A stretch of DNA of 64,000 nt from Halomonas getboli (GTDB lineage: Bacteria > Pseudomonadota > Gammaproteobacteria > Pseudomonadales > Halomonadaceae): the NCBI RefSeq assembly GCF_023094245.1, contig NZ_JALMEW010000005.1, forward strand, positions 124,001 through 188,000, in the 5' to 3' direction. Below the pieces are notes generated by a model. It had not been told where the DNA came from, searched no databases, and was given only the letters and a program-made list of their open reading frames with translations. Below, one piece after another: positions 17,788-27,708 of this stretch. The translations under genes and the position numbers were made by a program. The first letter of the stretch is position 1. Each line of letters starts with the position of its first letter.

Positions 17788-18567
17788 TCAGGCCGGGCTC
17801 CGGGGCCGGGTCAGGAGGTCGCCGCCCGCGTGGGCGGCGACCGGGTGGAAGACGGAGCGGCGCCGTTCGGCCAGGCGGGCCTCGAGCCACGCGAGCCAGC
17901 CGTCGATCCGACCGGCACTGGCGCTGACCTCGAGCACGGGGGCGGGGCAGGCGAGGCGCCGCACATGCGCTGCCACGGCCTCGACGGCGAAGTCGTCGAG
18001 CACCGCCAACAGGTCGCACTTGGTGACCAGCACCAGATCGCTGGCGCGGAACATGACCGGATACTTCAGCGGCTTGTCGTCGCCCTCCGGGGTCGAGAGC
18101 AGGGTGACGCTGGCATGCTGGCCGAGATCGAAGCTCGCCGGGCAGACCAGGTTGCCGACGTTCTCGATGAACAGCAGGTCCAGCGCCTCGAGGGACAGCG
18201 CGTGCAGGGCATCGTGGATCATCGCCGCGTCGAGGTGGCAGGCGCTGCCGGTGGTGATCTGCACCGCCGGCACCCCCTTGGCGCGGATGCGGCGGGCGTC
18301 GTTCTCGGTCTCCAGGTCGCCCTCGATCACCGCCAGGCGGTGCCGGTCCCCCAGCGCCTCGATGGTGGCCTCCAGCAGGCGGGTCTTGCCGGCGCCGGGC
18401 GAGGACATCAGGTTGACCACCAGCACGCCGGCGGCATCGAAGTGCGCGCGGTTGTGGTGCGCGAGGCGGTCGTTGCGGGTCTTCAGGCTCGCCAGCACCT
18501 CGACGGTCCGGTCGTCGCGTGCGGGGCCGTGGCGGTCGGGCAGGGCGCAGCCGCAGGTCTCACACAT
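17788..18567 (-). CDS. hypB: Hydrogenase nickel-insertion GTPase HypB
   Basis: A 259-residue GTPase. It starts MCETCGCALP, the N-terminal CxxCGC high-affinity nickel site known from E. coli HypB, and has the P-loop SSPGAGKT, the metal-site region TGSACHLDA, ENVGNLVCPASFDLG and the base-specificity motif TKCD. The histidine-rich stretch present in some homologues is absent, so a nickel-storage role is unlikely. With HypA it loads nickel into the HyhL precursor. The ATG at 18567 is used because the nickel motif is then N-terminal; it overlaps hypA by eight bases. Confidence 0.96.
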   Translation of the reverse strand: MCETCGCALPDRHGPARDDRTVEVLASLKTRNDRLAHHNRAHFDAAGVLVVNLMSSPGAGKTRLLEATIEALGDRHRLAVIEGDLETENDARRIRAKGVPAVQITTGSACHLDAAMIHDALHALSLEALDLLFIENVGNLVCPASFDLGQHASVTLLSTPEGDDKPLKYPVMFRASDLVLVTKCDLLAVLDDFAVEAVAAHVRRLACPAPVLEVSASAGRIDGWLAWLEARLAERRRSVFHPVAAHAGGDLLTRPRSPA

Positions 18568-18943
18568 GAGGCGCCTCCTGGTCATGCCGCGGTGACGGAT
18601 CGGCCGCAAGCCCCACGCTCTCCAGCAGCAGTTCGTCGCCGGCGATCAGGCGGGTCCGCCACTCGCCGCAGCGGGGGCAGCCGAGGTCGGTGGCGAGCGC
18701 TTCGCTATCCCGGCCACAGGCGGGGCAGTGCACGCGCACGGGGCAGGGGATCAGCTCGAGGCGGGCCCCTTCGGCGAGGGTGTGGCGGGCGGCGAACGGG
18801 AAGGCCGTTTCCATCAGCGCGGGCTCGGCGCCGGAGAGGGGGCCGAGGCGCAGGCTGACTCGCCGGACCCGGGGGGCGCCATGCCGCTCGGCGACCCGAC
18901 AGGCCTGGTCGACGAGCGACCGGCACAGGCTCAGCTCATGCAT
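18560..18943 (-). CDS. hypA: Hydrogenase nickel chaperone HypA
   Basis: A 127-residue nickel metallochaperone. It starts MHELSLC, with the N-terminal His2 that ligates nickel, and has the structural zinc site formed by two CxxC pairs (VHCPACGRD and LGCPRCGEW). The C-terminal tail, GLAADPSPRHDQEAPHV, is longer than usual. It delivers nickel with HypB. It overlaps hypC at its start and hypB at its end by eight bases each, so translation of the three is coupled. Confidence 0.95.
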   Translation of the reverse strand: MHELSLCRSLVDQACRVAERHGAPRVRRVSLRLGPLSGAEPALMETAFPFAARHTLAEGARLELIPCPVRVHCPACGRDSEALATDLGCPRCGEWRTRLIAGDELLLESVGLAADPSPRHDQEAPHV

Positions 18944-19184
18944 GGCCCGCCCCTTCGCCGCTCGCGGCGGCGTCCGCCTCGTCGAGCAGCCGCCAGGTGG
19001 CCAGGGCCTCCTGCGGGTCGAGGCGCTGGAACGCATAGCCGACGTGCACGATGACGTAGTCGCCCACCGCGAGGGGCTGGTCCTGGACCAGCATCAGGTC
19101 GATGTCGCGCTCGATGCCGCGGCAGGCGGCACGGGCGACGGCACCCTCGATCCGGGTGATGCGCATGGGGATGGCCAGGCACAT
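18936..19184 (-). CDS. hypC: Hydrogenase maturation chaperone HypC
   Basis: An 82-residue protein with the invariant start MCLAIPMRI, whose Cys2 holds the Fe(CN)2CO group and contacts HypD and the large-subunit precursor. YVIVHVGYAFQRLDPQEA is the conserved family C-terminal block. It is the first gene of the hydrogenase run, so the promoter should lie in 19185-19330. That stretch holds a -10-like TATAGT on the minus strand (19269-19264) and a CGTCGGG/CCCGACG hairpin at 19224-19241; neither is proven. Confidence 0.96.
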   Translation of the reverse strand: MCLAIPMRITRIEGAVARAACRGIERDIDLMLVQDQPLAVGDYVIVHVGYAFQRLDPQEALATWRLLDEADAAASGEGAGHA

Positions 19185-19329
19185 GGTGGCCCCTCGCTGT
19201 CTTCCCAGTCGCCGGCCGTGAGGCGTCGGGATGCCCCGACGGGGACGGCGACCTACTGAGAAGCACTATAGAAGAGGGGGAAGGAGACCGAAACGCAGCG
19301 CGGTCCACGGTGCGGCAGGCGCCAACGAC

Positions 19330-19365
19330 AGCGGCCGGCTCCCTCGGGAGCCGGCCGCTTTCTTG
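19330..19365. terminator. Strong hairpin between yebC and hypC
   Basis: A perfect 14-bp stem (19330-19343 with 19346-19359, loop of two bases) is followed on the plus strand by TTTCTT. On the minus strand the stem is followed by TGTCGTT, a weak T run. It lies 48 bases after the yebC stop and before the hypC promoter region, so insulating the hydrogenase operon from yebC transcription is the likely role, although the better T tract faces the other way. Confidence 0.7.
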
Positions 19366-19407
19366 CGTGCCTCTGGCTGGAGCGGGCGGCGTCGCGCGCC
19401 GCCGGGC

Positions 19408-20127
19408 TCAGGGCAGTTCGGCGCTGTGATAGACGTTCTGCACGTCGTCCGCGTCGTTGAGCATGTCCAGCAGCTTCTCGAACAGCGCCACGTCGTCGCC
19501 TTCCACCGGGGTGGTGGCCTGGGGCAGGAACTGGATCTCGTCGGTCTCGAAGTCCAGCTCGCCGAAGGCATCGATCAGCGCCTGCTTGGCCTTGGCGTAC
19601 TCGGTGTGCGGGGCGAAGACGGTGATGTGGCCGTCCTCGTTCTCGATGTCGGTGACGTCGACGTCGGCCTCCATCAGCGCCTCGAGCACGGCTTCCTCAT
19701 CGCTGCCCTGGAAGGCCAGGATGGCGCAGTGGTCGAACATGTGGCTGACGCTGCCCGGCGTGCCCAGCTTGCCCTTGGACTTGTTGAAGCAGGTGCGCAC
19801 GTCGCCGATGGTGCGGTTCGGGTTGTCGGTCAGGCACTCGACGATGACCATGGCGTTGCCCGGGCCGAAGCCCTCGTAGCGCGCCGGCTCGTAGTCTTCG
19901 CCGCCGACGCCGGTGGCCTTGTCCAGCGCCTTCTCGATCACGTGGGACGGCACCTGATCCTTCTTGGCGCGCTCGATCAGGCCGCGCAGCGCCAGGTTGC
20001 CGTTGGGGTCGGCACCGCCCTGCTTGGCGCAGACGTAGATCTCGCGGCCATACTTGCTGTAGACCTTGGTCTTGGCGGCGGCCGTCTTGGCCATGGATTC
20101 CTTGCGGTTCTGGAAGGCCCTGCCCAT
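19408..20127 (-). CDS. yebC: YebC/PmpR-family protein (TACO1 type)
   Basis: A 239-residue protein starting [20 protein letters not shown], with the family blocks [38 protein letters not shown] and [11 protein letters not shown]. YebC-like proteins were long described as transcription regulators; recent work links them to ribosome passage through proline-rich stretches. This sequence belongs to the YeeN/YebC branch seen as a second copy in some gammaproteobacteria, judging by its start; I cannot confirm that without alignment. Single gene, with a divergent M24 protein 126 bases upstream. Confidence 0.9.
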   Translation of the reverse strand: MGRAFQNRKESMAKTAAAKTKVYSKYGREIYVCAKQGGADPNGNLALRGLIERAKKDQVPSHVIEKALDKATGVGGEDYEPARYEGFGPGNAMVIVECLTDNPNRTIGDVRTCFNKSKGKLGTPGSVSHMFDHCAILAFQGSDEEAVLEALMEADVDVTDIENEDGHITVFAPHTEYAKAKQALIDAFGELDFETDEIQFLPQATTPVEGDDVALFEKLLDMLNDADDVQNVYHSAELP

Positions 20128-20253
20128 TGCATTTTCCTGTTGCGACTGTTCTCGGCCATGGATTCTACGAGACAGCGGGCGCCGGTGACAGCCCTGATTT
20201 TTCCCGCCGCCGGCGTCTACACTGGCCTCAGGCCAACCGCTGGAGTCCGTCGC

Positions 20254-21453
20254 ATGGATCATCACGCCTATCGCCAGGCCCTCGCCGAACGCCTGGCCGG
20301 CAGCGAGCTGCCGGTGCCCGAGGCCGAGCTCGACGCCCGCTGCCGGCGCCTGCGCGAGGCCATGGCCGAGGCCGGCCTGGACGCGCTGCTGCTCACCGAT
20401 CCCGCCGATCTCTACTATCTCACCGGCTATCACACCTTCGAGGTCTCGGTGCACGCCTGTCTGGTGGTCGACGCCGCGCGCCTGGTGCTGCAGGTGCCGT
20501 CCATCGAGACCGGCCCGGCGGTGGTCACCGCCCGGGTCGACGAGGTGCTCGGCTATCGCTGGGAGAGTCCGGAGGAGGTGATCGCGCCGCTGGCCGAGAC
20601 CCTGGCGGCGCATCGCGCCATCGGCCTCGACCCCATGAGCGCCGGGCTGCGTCACGGCGTGCTGGCGCCGCTTCAGGCGCGGCTCGGCGCCGAGCGTTTC
20701 CGCGACGACGGCGGGGCCCTGGTCGATGCGCTGCGGCTGGTGAAGAGCCCGCTGGAGCTCGACTGCCTGCGCGAGAGCGCCCGAATCACCGGGCTCGGCA
20801 TCCGCGCCGCCCGTGAGGTCATCGCGCCCGGCGTCACCGACGACGCGGTGGCCGCCGAGGGCGCCCGGGCGATGCTGACGGCGGGCAGCGAGTTCATGAG
20901 CCTGCAGCCCATCGTCACCGTGGGGCCGCGCTCCGGCACCATCCACCTCAACCACAAGCGGCGCACCATTGGCGCCGGCGAGCCGGTGTTCCTGGAGTTC
21001 GGCTCGGCCTGGGAGCGCTATACGGCGCCGATGATGAGCACCGTCGTGGCCGGCCGCGCCGACGACGAGATGCGCCGGCTGCACGACGCCTGCCGGGCCG
21101 CCTTCGAGGCCCTGTGCGCGGCGATGCGGCCGGGCAATACCTTCGATGACGCGGCCCGGGCCGGCGAGGCGGCCATCGCCGGCATGGGCGAAGGAATCGC
21201 CGAGCGGGCCTTCTTCTCCGGCGTCTTCGGCTACTCGGTGGGCGCCCAGTTTCCGCCCAGCTGGGTCGAGGGCACGGGATATATCGCCCGCGGCCAGGCG
21301 CGGGAGCTCGAGGCGGACATGGTCTTCCACCTGCCGCTGTGCCTGCGCCTGCCGGGGCGCTTCGGCATGGGGGTGAGCGACACCGTGCGCGTCACCCCGA
21401 ATGGCGGGGAGCCGCTCACCGACAACGACTGGCAGTTGCACGAGCGGCCTTGA
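20254..21453 (+). CDS. M24-family (creatinase/ectoine-hydrolase-like) protein lacking metal ligands
   Basis: A 399-residue protein with a creatinase N-terminal domain (about 25-150, [21 protein letters not shown]) and a pita-bread catalytic domain (about 160-395). The five metal ligands of aminopeptidase P and prolidase are largely missing: the usual DxG...DITR is [14 protein letters not shown], the HGIG histidine is YSVG, and the glutamates are L and D. This pattern is found in creatinase and ectoine hydrolase (DoeA), which hydrolyse non-peptide C-N bonds, so Xaa-Pro peptidase is a doubtful label. The segment [12 protein letters not shown] and the [11 protein letters not shown] end also resemble DoeA. 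No doeB-like or ectoine gene is nearby, so the substrate is open. The start is ATG 20254; the ribosome-binding site is weak. Confidence 0.82.
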   Translation: MDHHAYRQALAERLAGSELPVPEAELDARCRRLREAMAEAGLDALLLTDPADLYYLTGYHTFEVSVHACLVVDAARLVLQVPSIETGPAVVTARVDEVLGYRWESPEEVIAPLAETLAAHRAIGLDPMSAGLRHGVLAPLQARLGAERFRDDGGALVDALRLVKSPLELDCLRESARITGLGIRAAREVIAPGVTDDAVAAEGARAMLTAGSEFMSLQPIVTVGPRSGTIHLNHKRRTIGAGEPVFLEFGSAWERYTAPMMSTVVAGRADDEMRRLHDACRAAFEALCAAMRPGNTFDDAARAGEAAIAGMGEGIAERAFFSGVFGYSVGAQFPPSWVEGTGYIARGQARELEADMVFHLPLCLRLPGRFGMGVSDTVRVTPNGGEPLTDNDWQLHERP

Positions 21454-21517
21454 AGCGCGCGCGAGTGCCCCCATTGTGGTTTAAGTTAGCAAGCTATTCA
21501 TTGAATCTGGAGGTAGC

Positions 21518-22525
21518 ATGCAGGTCGTCACTCTCAAGGCTCCGGGCGGGCTCGATCATCTCGAACTCGGCGAACAGGCGGCACCCGGCGATCCCGGCCC
21601 CGGCGAGATTCGCTTGCGCCTGCACGCCAGCTCGCTCAACTTCCACGACTACGGCGTGGTGGCCGGTGCGATGCCCACCGAGGACGGGCGCATCCCGATG
21701 TCGGACGGCGCCGGCGAGGTCGAGGCGGTCGGCGAGGGCGTGACCGAGTTCGCCGTCGGCGATGCGGTGGTCTCCACCTTCTTCCCCGAGTGGCTGGACG
21801 GCCCGGCGCGCCACGGCGACTTCACCACCGTGCCGGGCGACGGCGTCGACGGCTACGCCCGCGAGGCGGTGGTGCGCCCGGCGACCTGCTTCACCCGCCA
21901 GCCGGCGGGCTGGTCCCATGCCCAGTCGGCGACCCTGACCACCGCCGGGCTGACCGCCTGGCGGGCGCTGGTGGGCGACGGCGGCCTCAAGGCCGGCGAT
22001 ACCGTGCTGGTGCTGGGCACCGGCGGCGTGTCGATCTTCGCCCTGCAGTTCGCCCGCATGATGGGCGCGCGGGTGATCGCCACCTCGTCGTCCGAGGCCA
22101 AGCTCGAGAAGCTGCGCGAGATGGGCGCCGAGCACGTCATCAACTACCGCGAGGAGCCCGAGTGGGGCCGCAAGGTGAAGGAGTTGACCGGCGGCCGGGG
22201 CGTCGACCACGTGGTCGAGGTGGGCGGCCCGGGCACCCTGGCGCAGTCCATCGAGGCGGTACGCATCGGCGGCCATATCTCGCTGATCGGCGTGCTGACC
22301 GGCCGCGGCGGCGAGGTGCCCACGGCCAAGCTGATGGCCAAGCAGGCGCGTCTGCAGGGGCTGATCGTCGGCAGCCGCACCCAGCAGCAGGAAATGATCC
22401 GCGCCGTCGAGGCCAACGGCATGGTGCCGGTGATCGATCGCGAGTTCCCGCTCGGCGAGATCGCCGACGCCTTCCGCCACCAGGAAGCCGGCCGCCACTT
22501 CGGCAAGATCTGCCTGACCTGGTAA
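21518..22525 (+). CDS. Zinc-independent NAD(P)-dependent alcohol dehydrogenase/quinone-oxidoreductase-like protein
   Basis: A 335-residue MDR-superfamily enzyme. The GroES-like catalytic domain (about 1-130, SSLNFHDYGVVAGAMP) lacks the structural four-cysteine zinc lobe and the catalytic Cys-His ligands, as in quinone oxidoreductases. The Rossmann domain (about 140-275) holds VLVLGTGGVSIFALQFARMMG, and the GARVIATSSSEAKLEKL strand end lacks the acidic residue of strict NAD enzymes, suggesting NADP. A good GGAGG lies before the ATG. Substrate unknown; it may be cotranscribed with the ABC exporter 105 bases on. Confidence 0.85.
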   Translation: MQVVTLKAPGGLDHLELGEQAAPGDPGPGEIRLRLHASSLNFHDYGVVAGAMPTEDGRIPMSDGAGEVEAVGEGVTEFAVGDAVVSTFFPEWLDGPARHGDFTTVPGDGVDGYAREAVVRPATCFTRQPAGWSHAQSATLTTAGLTAWRALVGDGGLKAGDTVLVLGTGGVSIFALQFARMMGARVIATSSSEAKLEKLREMGAEHVINYREEPEWGRKVKELTGGRGVDHVVEVGGPGTLAQSIEAVRIGGHISLIGVLTGRGGEVPTAKLMAKQARLQGLIVGSRTQQQEMIRAVEANGMVPVIDREFPLGEIADAFRHQEAGRHFGKICLTW

Positions 22526-22630
22526 CTTCGCCCGCCTGACATCGCGGGTAATCCCCATGCGCCGCCGCGCCCTTGCCGGGTGTCGGCGGCGCGCGCATTC
22601 TGGGGGCATGCCCGCTGTCCTGAGGTGCCG

Positions 22631-24520
<1,890 letters not shown>

Positions 24521-24544
24521 GCGTCTCCTCGACGGGCGACTGCT

Positions 24545-25309
24545 TCACCCCGCGTCGGGCGAGCGTGCCATCAGGGCCGACAGCGAGCACCGCTGGCGCC
24601 CGTCGGCATCGAAGTTGTCCGGCGACAGCCAGTGCCGGAGGTTCGTCTCGATGGCCGGCCATTCGGCGTCGAGCATCGAGAACCAGGCGGTATCCCGATT
24701 GTGCCCGAGCACTACGCGGTGCTGGCGAAAGATGCCCTCGAAGCGAAAGCCCAGCCGCGTGGCGGCCCGCCGGGAAGGGGCATTGAGGGCGTCGCACTTC
24801 CACTCGCAGCGGCGGTAGCCCAAGGCGAAGGCGTGTCGCATCATCAGCGCCATGGCCTCGGTGGCGGCCGGCGTACGCTGCAGACGCGGCGAGAAATGGA
24901 GATGGCCGATCTCGATGCTGCCGTGTTCGGGCACGATGTGCAGATAGGCGGCCACTCCCACCGCTCGCCCGCTGTCCCGCTCGACGATGGCATGGAAACG
25001 CGGGTCGCGGTGATCGGCCTGGGCGGCGAGCCAGGCATCGAACCCCGTCCTGTCCTCGTAGGGCATGCCGCCGAGATAGGTCCAGCGCGCCTCGGGAGCG
25101 TCCCGGGGCCCCTTGCCAGACTCGCCGAGCGCAGCATACAGGGTGCCGCCGTGACGATCCGGATCCAGCGGCTCGACGCGCACCCGATCACCGCTAAGGG
25201 TGTCGCTCGCAATGGGTGTTGCGCCTTGCCATCCGTGGACCGCCTCGCCGATGGGCTGGCCGAAGGGCGTGTGCGGGCGCGTCGATGTCCCGAGTGTCTC
25301 AGTGCTCAT
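24545..25309 (-). CDS. GNAT N-acetyltransferase, RimJ/RimL type
   Basis: A 254-residue protein. An N-terminal extension of about 50 residues precedes a GNAT fold with the conserved stretch GVAAYLHIVPEHGSIEIGHLHFSP (strand 4) and the coenzyme A region RTPAATEAMALMMRHAFALGYRRCEWKCDALN, then SRRAATRLGFRFEGIFRQ. These are hallmarks of the RimJ/RimL-like branch that acetylates N-termini or small amines. It overlaps the upstream PaiB-like gene by 11 bases, forming a PaiA/PaiB-like pair. The start is ATG 25309. Substrate is unknown. Confidence 0.86.
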   Translation of the reverse strand: MSTETLGTSTRPHTPFGQPIGEAVHGWQGATPIASDTLSGDRVRVEPLDPDRHGGTLYAALGESGKGPRDAPEARWTYLGGMPYEDRTGFDAWLAAQADHRDPRFHAIVERDSGRAVGVAAYLHIVPEHGSIEIGHLHFSPRLQRTPAATEAMALMMRHAFALGYRRCEWKCDALNAPSRRAATRLGFRFEGIFRQHRVVLGHNRDTAWFSMLDAEWPAIETNLRHWLSPDNFDADGRQRCSLSALMARSPDAG

Positions 25310-26009
25310 TGTCACTCTCCGTGTCGAACAGGGTCTGGTCATAGCGTTCGGTATAACGCCCCAGTTGCCGGGCCAGAGGATCGTCGCTGGCGCCCAGCCC
25401 GGCCAGCACGCTGGCTCGATCATCCCTGGATCGGTGTTGGCCCAGCTTGGCGGTTCCCTGCAGTTCATCCAGCCGAATCCGGAAACCGACCACGCCGGCG
25501 AGCAGTCGACACCGATAGGCCTCGCTCATGAGCGTGGCGTCGTCCAGCAGGTCGGGCTCGTACCGGGCCACCAGCGCGTCCAGGGACGCCAGGGTGGCGG
25601 CATCGTCGAGGCATTCGACGATGCCGCGAGCGTGCACGACCGCATAGTGCCAGGTCGGCACCGCCGGCCCGGCAGCATACCAGTGCGGCGACACGTAGCC
25701 GTGGGGCCCGTTGAAGACCGCCAGTACCCGTCGGCCCTCCAGCTCGTGCCCGTGCGGATTGGCGCGGGCGAGGTGGCCGTAGAGGGTGCCGAGCTCGCCC
25801 TCGTCGCGCGCGAGCACCAGCGGCAGGTGGCTGACCCGCAGGCGGTCGTCGGTGAGCGTGGCGAAGCCGTGGGCGTCGATCAGCGCCCGTGCCTGCGCCA
25901 GGGGCATGCGAGTGTCGCGAGGGCGATAACCGGGGCGTGCCGGTGCCGTGTCATGCGCCGGGGGTGCCGTGTCATGCGCCGGGGAAGTCGCTGTCCTCGT
26001 GCCTTGCAT
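25299..26009 (-). CDS. PaiB-like FMN-binding protein
   Basis: A 236-residue protein of the FMN-binding negative transcriptional regulator family (split-barrel fold). Diagnostic stretches are ALIDAHGFATLTDDRLRVSHLPLVL, GHLARANPHGHEL, VLAVFNGPHGYVSPHWY, VPTWHYAVVHARG, and the C-terminal IVGFRI-type block (GVVGFRIRLDELQGTAKLGQHRS). In Bacillus, paiB works with the acetyltransferase paiA; here too an acetyltransferase follows in an overlapping frame. The first 30 residues contain a tandem 7-residue duplication (PAHDTAP) not expected in the family, coded by a 21-bp DNA repeat. Divergent from a MocR regulator. Confidence 0.88.
   Translation of the reverse strand: MQGTRTATSPAHDTAPPAHDTAPARPGYRPRDTRMPLAQARALIDAHGFATLTDDRLRVSHLPLVLARDEGELGTLYGHLARANPHGHELEGRRVLAVFNGPHGYVSPHWYAAGPAVPTWHYAVVHARGIVECLDDAATLASLDALVARYEPDLLDDATLMSEAYRCRLLAGVVGFRIRLDELQGTAKLGQHRSRDDRASVLAGLGASDDPLARQLGRYTERYDQTLFDTESDNEH
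25942..25983 (-). repeat. Exact 21-bp tandem duplication inside the PaiB-like gene
   Basis: Two adjacent identical 21-base units (25942-25962 and 25963-25983) lie in frame near the 5' end of the PaiB-like gene and encode the repeated peptide PAHDTAP. Being a multiple of three, gain or loss of a unit would keep the frame, so this looks like a recent slippage product in a tolerant, disordered N-terminus. Confidence 0.9.
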
Positions 26010-26065
26010 GGTGATCTCCTTGGACTGAGTGGCGATGGGCGATGACAGTCTCGGAGTCTGTGGGC

Positions 26066-26093
26066 ATAGTGGTTCCCTGATAAGAACCACTAT
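26066..26093. promoter_or_regulatory. Perfect 10-bp inverted repeat, probable operator of the MocR regulator
   Basis: ATAGTGGTTC at 26066-26075 is matched exactly by its reverse complement at 26084-26093, with an 8-base spacer. It sits in the gap between the divergent PaiB-like and MocR genes, ending 11 bases before the MocR start. The half-site core AGTGG resembles boxes reported for MocR proteins such as PdxR, so control of both genes by the MocR protein is a reasonable inference. Confidence 0.72.
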
Positions 26094-26104
26094 TGGAGAA
26101 AACG

Positions 26105-27607
26105 ATGGAACCGGTTGTTGCCGCGCGGGCCGACTGGCTCGGCGAGGCACTGGGCATGGCACTGAGCGAGGCGTCCTCGCTGCCGCTGACGCGCCGCCTG
26201 TATCGGTCGCTGCGCGACTGGGTGCAGTCTGGGCGCCTGGCCAGCGGTGCTCGGCTGCCGTCCTCCCGCCGCCTGGCGCGGGAGCTGGGCGTAGGGCGCA
26301 ACACCGTGCTGGATGCCCTCGACCAGCTGGTCGCCGAGGGCTTCCTGGAGGCTCGACCCGGTGCCGGCACCTATGTGGCCGACCTGCCGTTCGGCCGTGA
26401 TGAACCGATGTCGGAGATGCCGGCGGGTGACGTTGCGCCGGCGGCGTCGCTGTCAGGGCGGGGCGAGCGCCTGCTGCGACTGAGCGGCGCCTCGGCCGGG
26501 CATCACGAGGCCTTCCCGCCGGGCGTGCCGGCCCTCGACCGTTTCCCCGACGAGCTCTGGCAGCGCCTGCTTCGGCGCCACCAGCGGCGAGCCCCCGAGG
26601 CCTGGGGGGACTATCGTACCGAGGGCGGCGTGCCGGCGCTGCGCGAGGCGCTGTGCGACTACCTGCGGCTGTCGCGCTCTGTGCGCTGCCGCCCGGAGCA
26701 GGTGCTGGTGGTGCAGGGGGCCCAGCAGGGCTTCGAGCTGATCGCGCGGATGCTTGCCGATCCCGGTGAGGCGGTGTGGATGGAGGAGCCCGGCTACGGC
26801 GGCGCCCGGGCCTGCTTCGAGGCCTCCGGCCTTTCGCTGGTGCCGGCTCCGGTGGATGACGAGGGCATGAACCCGGTGCGGATGCCGGACGGCCACGGCG
26901 ACCCGCGTCTGATCTACCTCACACCCTCCCATCAGTATCCCTGCGGCGTGACCATGAGCCTTGCGCGGCGACTGGCGCTGATCGAGGCGGCCGAGCAGCA
27001 CGGCGCCTGGATCGTGGAGGACGACTACGACAGCGAATTCCGCTACGGCCAGCGGCCCGTCGCCGCCCTCCAGGGGCTCACCGAGGCGGCGCGGGTGATC
27101 TACGTCGGCACCCTCAGCAAGGTGCTCTATCCTGGGCTCCGGCTCGGCTATCTGGTGCTGCCGGAACCGCTGGTGGAGCCCTTCCGCCGCGCCAACGCGC
27201 GGCTGCATCGCGAGGCGCAGTATCCGGTGCAAGCGGCGCTGGGCGAGTTCATCGCCGCCGGGCATTTCTCGCGGCACGTGCGCCGCATGCGCGAGTGCTA
27301 CCGCCAGCGCCAGGCGCTGCTGCGCAAGGCGCTGGCGCCCGCCGTGGCGCGGGGGCTGGTGCTGTCGGAGGGGCAGGCCGGCATGCATCTGGTGGCCTGG
27401 CTCGACGATCACGATCTCGAAGCGGCCTTGGTCGAGCGCGGAGAGGCGGCCGGCATCACCCTGGCGCCGCTGTCCGGTTTCTATCAGCGGGCGCCGGGGC
27501 GGCCGGGTCTGGTGCTGGGCTACGCCGGCACCCGCGACGCCGAGATCGAGCGCGCCGGACGCTGGCTGGCCGAGGCCTGGCTGGCGCTGATCGACGGAAC
27601 TGGTTGA
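26105..27607 (+). CDS. MocR-family (GntR HTH plus aminotransferase-like) transcription regulator
   Basis: A 500-residue regulator. The N-terminal GntR-type winged helix (about 25-95: RRLYRSLRDWVQSGRLASGARLPSSRRLARELGVGRNTV) is joined to a fold-type I aminotransferase domain (about 130-495). The PLP-binding lysine is in VGTLSKVLYPGLRLGY, with DDYDSEFRYGQRP and the HQYPCGVTMS motif typical of MocR. The domain usually senses PLP or an adduct rather than catalysing. By position it likely controls the divergent PaiB-like/GNAT pair through the inverted repeat at 26066-26093. The ATG at 26105, after GGAG, is preferred to the ATG at 26093, which lies inside the operator. Confidence 0.93.
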   Translation: MEPVVAARADWLGEALGMALSEASSLPLTRRLYRSLRDWVQSGRLASGARLPSSRRLARELGVGRNTVLDALDQLVAEGFLEARPGAGTYVADLPFGRDEPMSEMPAGDVAPAASLSGRGERLLRLSGASAGHHEAFPPGVPALDRFPDELWQRLLRRHQRRAPEAWGDYRTEGGVPALREALCDYLRLSRSVRCRPEQVLVVQGAQQGFELIARMLADPGEAVWMEEPGYGGARACFEASGLSLVPAPVDDEGMNPVRMPDGHGDPRLIYLTPSHQYPCGVTMSLARRLALIEAAEQHGAWIVEDDYDSEFRYGQRPVAALQGLTEAARVIYVGTLSKVLYPGLRLGYLVLPEPLVEPFRRANARLHREAQYPVQAALGEFIAAGHFSRHVRRMRECYRQRQALLRKALAPAVARGLVLSEGQAGMHLVAWLDDHDLEAALVERGEAAGITLAPLSGFYQRAPGRPGLVLGYAGTRDAEIERAGRWLAEAWLALIDGTG

Positions 27608-27708
27608 TGGAGACGGCCGAGCCCCCGACGCCGGGCTCCACTATCCTCTGACGGGAGGCGGCCGGCTCCGAGGGACGGCGGTCGCGCGGGTCTCGAGAGG
27701 AGGGCGAC

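Noticed and set aside
8657..19184. Hydrogenase block as a recent genomic island
   Set aside because: No integrase, tRNA junction, flanking repeats or composition change was visible, so transfer is not supported from this window alone.
20254..21453. Label as an active Xaa-Pro dipeptidase
   Set aside because: The metal ligands needed for that activity are missing.
22559..22592. Terminator between the oxidoreductase and the ABC exporter
   Set aside because: GCGCCGCCG/CGGCGGCGC forms a good hairpin but no T run follows on either strand; it may be only GC-rich sequence.
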